The position numbers were made by a program, and so were the translations under genes. Below, piece by piece: positions 15,601 to 21,417 of a DNA stretch of 21,417 bases. The notes beneath the pieces were generated by a model. It saw only the letters and a program-made list of their open reading frames with translations. It ran no database searches and had not been told where the DNA came from. Where the stretch lies: positions 1 to 21,417 of IMG/VR virus record IMGVR_UViG_3300037993_000067. One strand, written 5' to 3'. The stretch is from a virus. Every line of letters starts with the position of its first letter. Within the stretch, counting starts at the first letter, position 1.

Positions 15601-18600
15601 AGGGATGATGAGCAAGGTTGAGTCTTCTGTAAAGAAGATCGACCAAGCATTGGAGAGTGGACGTGATGTTAATATTGCCTATGTTCATCGGAGTCCTGTT
15701 GACGCCTGGCATTCTGTGTTGGACCGCGCCGAAGAAACAGGCCGAACGGTTCCCCTCGATGCTCACGCCGAAGCACATAGTAACGTTCAGACCACGATTG
15801 AGAAGCTCCAAGGTATTTACAAAGACACTCCACAAGTCATTTTCCACGCAATCGATAACAACCAGGGACCAGGAAAAGCGAGGGAAGTTCCTTTCGAAAC
15901 TCTCCCCAAGATTGAGACCCAAAATCTCAAGGAGCAACTACATGAAGGACTTACCGAAAGATACCGAGCCGGCAGTATCTCTGAAAAGACGTACCGCGGA
16001 TCAGTACCCACCGCCCCTAATGAGCCCAGAACGCCGGAAGGAAATAACGGAGCAACTTGGGAAGGAGCTGGCGGACAACCTGAATCGCAACGTCCTGAAG
16101 TCTCGCAAGTAGAGGAACCCGTGCGCGGGGTTCCCGCGCGCGAGGGCGAGAAGATTGCCAAAGAAGCGACGACGGTCCAGCACGAGCTCGCCAATGAGCT
16201 CGGGGCCCTGAACGGCGCGCTGAAGCTCGGGAAGGGCGATCGGGCGAAAATCCTCGAGCAGTACGGATTCAAGGCCGGCGACGAGCCGGCGATCCGCGCG
16301 AGGGTCGCGGAGCTCGAGGGGAAGGTCCAGGCCTGGGACAACTGGTCGACCGACCCCGCGAAGTACCAGGAGCTCCGTCGACGGGCAGGGCTCCCCTTCA
16401 AGCAGGACGTTATCGACGCCGCTTCCCAGACCGAGGCGGAGACAGGCCGGCCCGAGGAGCCCATGCTCTTCCAGCACGACGACGACCTCGAGGAAGCCCG
16501 GCAGTACAAGAGCCCCGAGGAATGGATGAAGGCCACGGGCGCAAAGGACGAGGACGCCGACTTCTACAAAAAGACATGGGAGGAAGCCACCCAGAAGCCC
16601 CTTGTCTCAAGCGCTCAGGCCCGCGTAGACTTCGCCAACGAGGTCAAAGCCGACAATCACGCCCTCGGGCACGAGCTCCTCAAGGCGATCGGCGAGAACT
16701 TGCTGAACGGGAAGATCGCAGACGCGCACGCTAAGGGCGGCCGTGAGCTGTCCGTTATTGACGCCTACGCCCTCGATAAGGTATCGGGCCGGCAGATCAC
16801 CGAAGCGAAGTGGATGGTCATTGACGCATGGATCGAGAAGAACCCTGACAAGTACCGCACGCTCACCGCGAAGCTCCTTGGCCGCGACGATATAACTCGG
16901 CAGATGGGCGCGGAGGGCGACGGGACGGCGCCTCGGGAGCCCGTCAGGATCAAAGGCTCCAACTCCGACCAGGACGCCCAAGTCGCGGGAGCGGCACTTC
17001 AACGCCTTGTCGACAAGCTCGAGCCAGAAGCAGCGGATAAACTCTCCTCGGAGAAGTGGACCAAGGCCTCGGCTCAGGCTTATGCCGAGTCTACTCGGAA
17101 GGATATCGCCCGGCTGCAAGCCAAGGTCGACAAGTCTCAGGCAGAGGTCCAGCAGCTCAAGGACCTCATGAAGGCGCAGCGGGCGGGGCAGCTTGCCAGC
17201 GAGCAACGGACGGCCTACGAGAAGACTGTCAGGCGGAACCCCGGCCCGACGATCGACTACGCCCACGCGCAGATCGTCAGGGCGGTGATGGACTTCCTGG
17301 ACCCCATCGACCAGGGCAAGCGGGTCATGACGGACGAGAAAAACGCCGTCTTCGCGAAGTACGACGAACTCGCGAAGCAGTTCTTGACCCCGGAGCAGAT
17401 CGATAAGATCAAGACAGCACCTCTTAATGAGTGGAGCACGAAGGACCTGAAGGACCTCGCGGGCAGCCTCCGGGAACTTCGGCAGGCCGGCAGGGACGAA
17501 TACTTCGCCAAGGCCTCGGAGCGGAAGGCTCGCCTCGATGATCAGGCGATGGAGGTTCGGCAGACTCTCGTCGCGAACCATCCGGCAGACGGACGGGCGC
17601 CGGTAGGCTCGAAGGAATACCAGGACGCCAACGGCGGGAAGCTCGGGCGAATGCTTCGGAGCTTCGACCTTCCACAGACGAACATCCTCCGAGAAGCGAG
17701 GACGATAGACGGGAAAGAAGACGGGCCCGTCCAGCGGATCGTGATGAAGGAAGTAGAGGCGGACCGGGCCTCGGATACAATGTCTCGCGCGAGGAAGGCG
17801 GCGCTTGCTGAGGCTTTGAAGGGACAGGACCTCGACGTTAAGCACTTCTACGACAAGAAGGGCGAGGTGCAGATCATGGGTAAAACCTTCAACCGGGCGA
17901 CACTCATGAGCCTGTACGTCGGGATGCAGGACTCCTTCTCCCGCGGGCATATCGTCTACGGGAATTTCATGTCCCACGTAGACCGTGAAGCGATGGCCGG
18001 GCATCCTGAGCTCGAGGAAGCCGGGGACCGGATAACTTCGGCGATCAGGCAGGCGACGGACACACTTACGGCGAAGGAAAAAGCTGTCGCGGACGCCTAC
18101 CTCGCCAACATGAACGAGCACCGGGGCCGGTTCTTTAACGCGGAAGTGGAACTTGACAACAAGAGTCCTGAGAATGTTCAGGCCTATTTCCCCTGTTATC
18201 TCAACGAGCCAGAGGACCCGAGGGGATTCAAGGCCGATATTATGGGGCTGTTCGGTCTCAAGAAGCAGACGAATAAGGGCGCGACGATCAACCGTATCGA
18301 CATCGCACCGGAAAACCAGAAGTCTATCAACCTCGACTTCTTCAGCGTCTACGAGAAGGCCATTGAAAGCCAAGAGCGGTTCATTGCGATGGCACCTTTC
18401 CTCCGGGACTGGAACGCGGTGTTCGGCTCCTCGAATCGGTCAACCATAGTGCGGGAGGAAATCGGGAACCGGCTCGGCGCGGAGCACGTCCAGTACCTCG
18501 ACGACTGGGCTGGCTGCGTAGCCAACCCAAAAGCATGGGACCGGATACAGGACATGGAGAAGGGCATGAGCACGGCGGCGCGATACCTCCGCGGCGGCCT

Positions 18601-19591
18601 CACGACGGCATACTTGGGCTTCCGGTCGGCAATGGGAGTCCAGCACATCGCGACCTATTGGATGCCCTACATCCCCCACGCAGGCGGCGAGCTCCTTCAC
18701 CAGATGCTCGTCCACTTGAACCCTGTCACGGCGCTGAAAGATTGGGCGTGGATCAAGGAACAGAGCGCTGTCGTCAGGAACATCAAGCCGGGGATAGCGG
18801 TTCACGACCTCGCGAAGATGGACTTCGGAAACGCGGCCATGAACAAGATCCGTGACTTATCGATGCTGTTCGAGCAGGGAAGCCAGAACTACGCGGTCCT
18901 GAATGGCTGGAAGGCCATGTATGACAAGACCATCGCAGCGGGTCAAGCCGACCTTGGATCAGGGAAGATCACGGGAGATCAACTCCATATTCAGGCAGTG
19001 AACAAAGCCGACGAGATCACGCTAAAGGTCCAACCGACCTGGCAGCCCGAGTACATCGCTCCTGCCCTCCGATCTAAGAACGGGATGATGAAAATCATTA
19101 CGCAGTTCATGGAGCCGATGAACGTGGTGTACAACCAGTTGCGGCATGATGTACCCGATGCGATCGCGGACGGGCATCTTATGAAGGCTGCGGGGATAGT
19201 CACAAGCCTCATGGCGGTCGGTGCGGTCTATGGGCTCATCCGGGCGCCGCAAGAGGACGACGACGACGCGACTCAGAAGATGAAGGATGTTTTCGCGGGG
19301 ATAGCGAAAGAAGGGATAGACTCTATCCTCTTCGTCGGACCTATTCTCGATGGACTTGTCGACAGCGCAATCACGGGGCATACTCTATTTCAGCAGAAGA
19401 CGGAAGCCTTCCCTGCGGCGGACCAGATGATAAACGCGCTGCAGAAGATAGAGTCAGGGAATGGCGGCGGGGTGGCGCTCATGGAGGCCTTCGCTGTAGC
19501 TCTGGGGCTTCCGGTATCCGCGGTGAAGGACTACTACCGCGCGTTTGGCGGGGACCTTGGGGCATTGATAGGACGACCGGCTAAAAAGTAA
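12683..19591 (+). CDS. Giant polyvalent ejection protein: protease + zeta kinase
   Basis: 2302 residues; ATG at 12683 in a TAATG overlap. Layout by residue: 15-66 Pro/Ala-rich; 70-480 helical with Gly/Ala-rich hydrophobic parts; 483-525 acidic Pro linker; 530-645 mixed alpha/beta domain; 735-850 zincin-like metalloprotease (HELFH at 757-761, probable third ligand E793 in MEHLADNFERYL); 878-1106 zeta-toxin-like P-loop kinase (GGSGAGKTT at 947-955, YVHRSPVDAW, GRTVPLDAH, IDNNQGPGKA); 1107-1144 odd linker overlapping another ORF; 1145-1650 helical, coiled coil near 1472-1506; 1650-2302 C-terminal part like the LPD38-type domain of large phage polyvalent proteins, with a hydrophobic helix near 2168-2190. 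Position and size match the T7 gp16 slot, so it is probably ejected into the host. The protease could process virion or host proteins; the kinase could modify UDP-sugars or nucleotides. Domain names are from motifs, not searches. Confidence 0.75.
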   Translation: MDLWDQSTTADDAGKPAAMAQLTSEPTGENKPALPAAPGPPEQKPEAPPKTAAPTAPTPQAPQGGAEEQVSKILAPIAKQVSDIGLVPVSSDEYDSIMRAAKNSPDPQTTIAKASQAMMYQKLLGIPADKAMDYLPALNKAFVGDPMPSQENFGNTVSKALDNGSYFLQAGRIGGLLANDPHNPELRAAADYVNKKLEETAPYAQKNIFTQALQMAPFMIDGLATSALGGVGGIASMVTAVANVAQMSATMRGADFLRIQRDTQAALVKKGVDPEEAYQKATDVAGPISQTSGIIEGSLGELLGGFPALRGLMGKEAAPITSKIIDAIMQDGVTSRVGQKLALQGGLHYAGSALESGANMAAFELTQRLSDKTAAVLSDSGVPQPTAAAIAKDVGGAFGNGILIGLITGVPALAKAEIGAVRAGSAEAATRLTEAKNLATLAKTFDQDGFKAAVDRLPDLVSFKGVDPKDKAAQLDQIWKTSHASEAPEATGKSGEAPEGKTTTPAAGEAPEPATGSTAPLARDEGGKLYANDEPVVLRRDGSSMIMEDRIGDPTSQKAYSLHQFTVDDEAKTVTVDSMRFKQGTGDAEREEMARQYVDRLQQRYPGFDIKWEPSDPKLAAIRDKIIADNPQGLEKGLNYYPDKEAASTPFKADEFRQKAQAAFGLKDNEADAALSLVHAFAKGEGTDAETWLRTHLDPRMIANAGEKQIAQGNKAGTSFTDSEGKPIAPEKVSQVQGHAKALIIATKAGDFSSIAHELFHVAQLTTKDTEIRKAISDYFGIPYDKLGRDAMEHLADNFERYLTSGRADAHLKGAFGKIADIMARYVSEFVRRLKGNPKLEAIFDKMLGSDTPFGEALRKADDQIKGREVKEVEPGSMEDKYNKIKGTQGGRVLDVDIARELVPGYKPEEAGKVHEEASAIIKQRYAELLQGPVAKGKEPFVLFTAGGSGAGKTTAIRTTLDGLRGKADIIYEGMMSKVESSVKKIDQALESGRDVNIAYVHRSPVDAWHSVLDRAEETGRTVPLDAHAEAHSNVQTTIEKLQGIYKDTPQVIFHAIDNNQGPGKAREVPFETLPKIETQNLKEQLHEGLTERYRAGSISEKTYRGSVPTAPNEPRTPEGNNGATWEGAGGQPESQRPEVSQVEEPVRGVPAREGEKIAKEATTVQHELANELGALNGALKLGKGDRAKILEQYGFKAGDEPAIRARVAELEGKVQAWDNWSTDPAKYQELRRRAGLPFKQDVIDAASQTEAETGRPEEPMLFQHDDDLEEARQYKSPEEWMKATGAKDEDADFYKKTWEEATQKPLVSSAQARVDFANEVKADNHALGHELLKAIGENLLNGKIADAHAKGGRELSVIDAYALDKVSGRQITEAKWMVIDAWIEKNPDKYRTLTAKLLGRDDITRQMGAEGDGTAPREPVRIKGSNSDQDAQVAGAALQRLVDKLEPEAADKLSSEKWTKASAQAYAESTRKDIARLQAKVDKSQAEVQQLKDLMKAQRAGQLASEQRTAYEKTVRRNPGPTIDYAHAQIVRAVMDFLDPIDQGKRVMTDEKNAVFAKYDELAKQFLTPEQIDKIKTAPLNEWSTKDLKDLAGSLRELRQAGRDEYFAKASERKARLDDQAMEVRQTLVANHPADGRAPVGSKEYQDANGGKLGRMLRSFDLPQTNILREARTIDGKEDGPVQRIVMKEVEADRASDTMSRARKAALAEALKGQDLDVKHFYDKKGEVQIMGKTFNRATLMSLYVGMQDSFSRGHIVYGNFMSHVDREAMAGHPELEEAGDRITSAIRQATDTLTAKEKAVADAYLANMNEHRGRFFNAEVELDNKSPENVQAYFPCYLNEPEDPRGFKADIMGLFGLKKQTNKGATINRIDIAPENQKSINLDFFSVYEKAIESQERFIAMAPFLRDWNAVFGSSNRSTIVREEIGNRLGAEHVQYLDDWAGCVANPKAWDRIQDMEKGMSTAARYLRGGLTTAYLGFRSAMGVQHIATYWMPYIPHAGGELLHQMLVHLNPVTALKDWAWIKEQSAVVRNIKPGIAVHDLAKMDFGNAAMNKIRDLSMLFEQGSQNYAVLNGWKAMYDKTIAAGQADLGSGKITGDQLHIQAVNKADEITLKVQPTWQPEYIAPALRSKNGMMKIITQFMEPMNVVYNQLRHDVPDAIADGHLMKAAGIVTSLMAVGAVYGLIRAPQEDDDDATQKMKDVFAGIAKEGIDSILFVGPILDGLVDSAITGHTLFQQKTEAFPAADQMINALQKIESGNGGGVALMEAFAVALGLPVSAVKDYYRAFGGDLGALIGRPAKK
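15314..16000 (+). other. Captured zeta-toxin-like kinase segment
   Basis: Residues 878-1106 of the giant protein read like a complete stand-alone zeta-family kinase. They open with an internal Met and MEDKYNKIKGTQGGRVLDVD, continue with Walker A (K953), YVHR, GRTVP and DNNQG motifs, and end with AGSISEKTYRG. From about 15,590 to 15,960 the GC content is ~42-48% by line against >60% in flanks, and codon use is less GC3-biased. The position where I recall a catalytic Asp (YDG) carries Glu973 (YEG), so activity is uncertain. Acquisition from a bacterial or plasmid locus is inferred. Confidence 0.6.
15942..16112 (+). CDS. Overprinted 56-aa ORF in +1 frame
   Basis: ATG at 15942 with AAGGAG at 15929-15934 (7-base spacing) and TAG at 16110-16112, in the +1 frame inside the giant gene. 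The product starts MKDLPKDTEPAVSLKRR, continues with PPPLMSPERRKEI and ends in a well-formed amphipathic helix (TEQLGKELADNLNRN) and a basic tip. It looks more protein-like than the phage frame over the same bases, which from 16,001 reads as disordered Pro/Gly/Glu sequence. A hairpin follows 2 bases after the stop. My reading is a small partner gene, perhaps an antitoxin, that came with the zeta kinase. It may be a fossil or may still be translated. Family unknown. Confidence 0.5.
   Translation: MKDLPKDTEPAVSLKRRTADQYPPPLMSPERRKEITEQLGKELADNLNRNVLKSRK
16114..16134 (+). other. 7-bp hairpin right after overprinted ORF
   Basis: GGAACCC (16114-16120), 7-base loop, GGGTTCC (16128-16134), starting 2 bases after the TAG of the +1 frame ORF. 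No T-run follows (CGCGCG instead). It may be the remnant of a terminator from a captured cassette and marks the point where the sequence returns to strongly GC-rich phage composition. Confidence 0.45.
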
Positions 19592-19595
19592 TTTT

Positions 19596-19612
19596 CCTTC
19601 GACCCACGAAGG
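19596..19612 (+). promoter_or_regulatory. Hairpin overlapping ribosome site of gene at 19620
   Basis: CCTTCG (19596-19601), loop ACCCA, CGAAGG (19607-19612). The right arm overlaps the AAGGGGAG ribosome site (19609-19616), so the fold could lower translation of the next gene. The 28-base gap holds nothing else. Confidence 0.4.
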
Positions 19613-19619
19613 GGAGATC

Positions 19620-20453
19620 ATGGACCTTTTAAACGCTTTCTCTGGCGGCGTTGTACCCCTCATGGGGCGACAGGCCGCGCTCGGGGCCTCGTGGAACATC
19701 TTGAACGGGCAGATTGCGGCGCCGGTGGACATTGACTGGCACATCCAATTCCCCGCAGGAACTCCGGCGAAGCTCGACCTAACCTCGGATAGCACGAACG
19801 ACGTGGACGCTACGGGCTCGGGAGCCTGGAGAGTCCTCATTGTCGGCTGCGATAAGAACTACAAGATTATCTCGGAAGTGCTCGCATTGAACGGGCAGAC
19901 GATCGTTACCTCGGCGCTCGCGTATCAGCGGGTGTTCGGGATACAGGTCGTCAAGGTCAACACCACGACCGTTAATGGGATGAATCTCGGGAACATCTGG
20001 GCGGTCAAGACCGGGACAGGCGGATCGTACACCGCGGGTAATCCGGGAACCAAGACCGGCCTCGTGTGCGTTGTCACTGCTGGAATGCCGACAGGATACT
20101 CCGGTATCTGGACGGTCCCGGCCTGTGAAATAGGGCTGAGTGGTAACGCGGTGAACGCCTGGAGGCTCTTCAACTACACGGCGGGCGTCAGGGCGAACGC
20201 GGGGACCTTCGGGATATTCTCGATGGACCCGAGCGACGGGAACAACGGGGCCATGACCATGGACCTCGCGATGGAGCTTTCGACGGGCTCACCGGTCAAC
20301 TCCGAAATCGACGTGGACATCGCCTCGGACTGGACGCGCCACGGGGGAACGATCTACCAGTGGAGCAAGCCGGGGACGGACATACAGCTCCGGGGGCTGG
20401 CCTCGGCGGCAGCCACCTATATGAGCGTCCAGGCGCTCATCCGAAGGATGTAA
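19620..20453 (+). CDS. Virion surface / structural protein (277 aa)
   Basis: ATG with AAGGGGAG (19609-19616). The product is beta-rich and Gly/Thr/Asn-rich, with few charges. The segment LTSDSTNDVDATGSGAWRVL, GCDKNYKIISEVLALNGQT, QRVFGIQVVKVNTTTVNGMN, LGNIWAVKTGTGG follows a pattern I recall from marine and environmental phage structural proteins ('s.d..D...GtGar.v.v.GlD.ny..i.Etv.LnG.t.v....yxrv....v...G...n.G.I'). Copies of this family are usually found with tail or decoration genes. Its place between the giant ejection protein and the tail fibre suggests a tail-spike accessory, fibre adaptor or surface fibre. There is no signal peptide. The exact role is unknown. Confidence 0.6.
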   Translation: MDLLNAFSGGVVPLMGRQAALGASWNILNGQIAAPVDIDWHIQFPAGTPAKLDLTSDSTNDVDATGSGAWRVLIVGCDKNYKIISEVLALNGQTIVTSALAYQRVFGIQVVKVNTTTVNGMNLGNIWAVKTGTGGSYTAGNPGTKTGLVCVVTAGMPTGYSGIWTVPACEIGLSGNAVNAWRLFNYTAGVRANAGTFGIFSMDPSDGNNGAMTMDLAMELSTGSPVNSEIDVDIASDWTRHGGTIYQWSKPGTDIQLRGLASAAATYMSVQALIRRM

Positions 20454-20454
20454 C

Positions 20455-21417
20455 ATGATTACCTCGGCGGTCGTCAAGAATAGTTGGGTTCTCACGCCCG
20501 GTAGCCCGCCGTCGATAGGGGCTCAGTACGCGATAACGATCCCGTACTGGTCAACCGGGGACCTGGTCGTCCAGCTCATCGATGCGGGGGGCACAAAGCA
20601 GACCCTCACGCTCGGGACGGACTACACCTTGACGACGCCCTCCGGGGTTCCTCCGCAGACCGAGGCCGGGGGGATTCTGACGGTACAGAGCAACTGGACG
20701 TACTCGCCCGCAGACTGGGCAACTCTCTCGGTCTACCGTGCGCAATCGGTCGTTCAGCAGACGAACTTCCGCAACGGCGATTCTTTCGACATGCCGACGC
20801 TGGAAACTGAATTCGACAAGCTCGTGGGCATGATCCAGGAGACCAACGCGGGGACCACGACAGGATCGGGGGGAAGCTACTTCCCGACCGGCAGCGCGGC
20901 GACCGTGCTACAAGGGCTCGCGGCGAGCCTTCTCGCGGGACAGATAGCCTTCGGGCTCCTGCCTTCCGGGACCTCTTCGCCGCTCGCGGTGACATGGCAG
21001 CAGCTCCTAGCAGGAACCCTTGGTACAAACATCAAGGGACTCATCGCGGCAGACCTTGGCTCCGGGTGGGTTTCACCGCTCGAGGCGGCGCTTACGTCAG
21101 GATGGGCGAGCGCGTTCGCGACGGCCTTCAATACGGCATGGTCCTCGATCATAGGTGCGGCTCCGGGGTCAGGATGGGCGGCGGCCCTCGCGGCGACGTT
21201 CATCCCGAGCCCTATCCCTCCTGTCGGCTTCGTCTATTTCCAAGGACCGAACGACGCGACTCCTGCTTCGATGTGGTCAACCGGGACCTGGACCGATGTA
21301 TCAAGCGAAGAAGCCAACATGACCCGAAGGGTGTACGGAAGCCTTGCGGGCGCATGGGTTTCAGGGACACCGGCAGTTCTTACGGTCGGCGTCTCGGGCG
21401 GCGTCCCGACGATCACC
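20455..21417 (+). CDS. Tail fibre, N-terminal part (open at window end)
   Basis: ATG at 20455, one base after the previous stop, with GAAGGA at 20443-20448 (6-base spacing); the frame stays open for 321 codons to the edge, so the gene is truncated by the window. Residues ~22-96 (GAQYAITIPYW, LGTDYTLTTP, ATLSVYRAQ) followed by TNFRNGDSFDMPTLETEFDK and LVGMIQE form the usual N-terminal attachment domain of podovirus fibres, comparable in layout to T7 gp17. An Ala/Trp-rich imperfect repeat (GSGWVSPLEAAL, TSGWASAFATAF, GSGWAAALAATF) spans ~201-260. Near residue 265, PPVGFVYFQGPNDATPASMW with GTWTDVSSEEANMTR resembles the phage tail-collar segment. The receptor-binding end is not in the window. 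Confidence 0.75.
   Translation, partial: MITSAVVKNSWVLTPGSPPSIGAQYAITIPYWSTGDLVVQLIDAGGTKQTLTLGTDYTLTTPSGVPPQTEAGGILTVQSNWTYSPADWATLSVYRAQSVVQQTNFRNGDSFDMPTLETEFDKLVGMIQETNAGTTTGSGGSYFPTGSAATVLQGLAASLLAGQIAFGLLPSGTSSPLAVTWQQLLAGTLGTNIKGLIAADLGSGWVSPLEAALTSGWASAFATAFNTAWSSIIGAAPGSGWAAALAATFIPSPIPPVGFVYFQGPNDATPASMWSTGTWTDVSSEEANMTRRVYGSLAGAWVSGTPAVLTVGVSGGVPTIT

Noticed and set aside
15657-15941. Upstream extension of the +1 frame ORF
   Set aside because: This part reads as an out-of-frame translation of the kinase domain; only the part from the ATG at 15942 has a good ribosome site and protein-like sequence.
16669-16700. Second protease-like HELLK motif
   Set aside because: It is HELLK, not HExxH, and no third ligand pattern follows.
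16607-18373. 588-codon open frame on the - strand inside the giant gene
   Set aside because: Its sequence is Leu/Arg/Val-rich with no known motif, and lies opposite a well-supported gene; long antisense frames are expected with this GC-rich codon bias.
1-21417. tRNA genes, CRISPR arrays, insertion sequences
   Set aside because: No cloverleaf-like segment, regularly spaced repeats or transposase-like frame was noticed while reading; a dedicated scan was not possible.

Overview
The window is a stretch of a tailed-bacteriophage genome (or prophage): the virion morphogenesis module of a short-tailed phage (podovirus). All 18 coding calls are on the + strand and most are tightly packed, with ATGA, GTGA or TAATG stop/start overlaps. 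Most starts have a strong GGAGG-type ribosome binding site. The DNA is GC-rich by eye (roughly 60-65%), with strong codon bias that creates many long shadow frames. No host gene, tRNA, integrase or lysis gene is visible. The host is unknown beyond being probably a GC-rich bacterium.

Layout. 1-320: C-terminal end of the large terminase. 332-2011: portal/head-tail connector. 2008-3206: a small Bbp19-like protein and a scaffold candidate. 3206-3849: two small unknown proteins. 3850-4059: non-coding leader with promoter-like and hairpin elements. 4060-5526: major capsid protein and cement protein, resembling the BPP-1 (Bbp17/Bbp16) and epsilon15 (gp7/gp10) type, closed by a clear intrinsic terminator at 5532-5560. 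5570-6196: two small proteins that look like paralogues. 6217-9161: tail gatekeeper (T7 gp11-like) and nozzle (T7 gp12-like). 9158-19591: three putative ejection (internal virion) proteins, the last a 2302-residue multidomain polyvalent protein. 19620-20453: a beta-rich virion surface protein. 20455 to the end: N-terminal part of the tail fibre.

How the genes fit together. Terminase and portal package DNA into a procapsid built from scaffold and coat protein, and the cement protein stabilises it. The gatekeeper and nozzle close the head and form the short tail, with fibres attached. The glycine-zipper protein, the 826-residue protein and the giant protein are probably carried inside the head and injected. 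The giant protein carries a zinc-protease-like HELFH motif and a zeta-toxin-like P-loop kinase, so it may also act on the host or on competing elements after injection.

Most interesting. (1) The zeta-kinase segment of the giant protein looks like a captured stand-alone toxin gene. Its GC content is lower, and it still carries in the +1 frame an intact 56-codon ORF with a good ribosome binding site, followed directly by a hairpin. The phage reading frame now runs through all of this. (2) A similar beta-domain occurs near the C-terminus of the nozzle protein and at the N-terminus of the tail fibre, suggesting domain sharing at the docking site. All family assignments are from recall and motif reading; no search was run.
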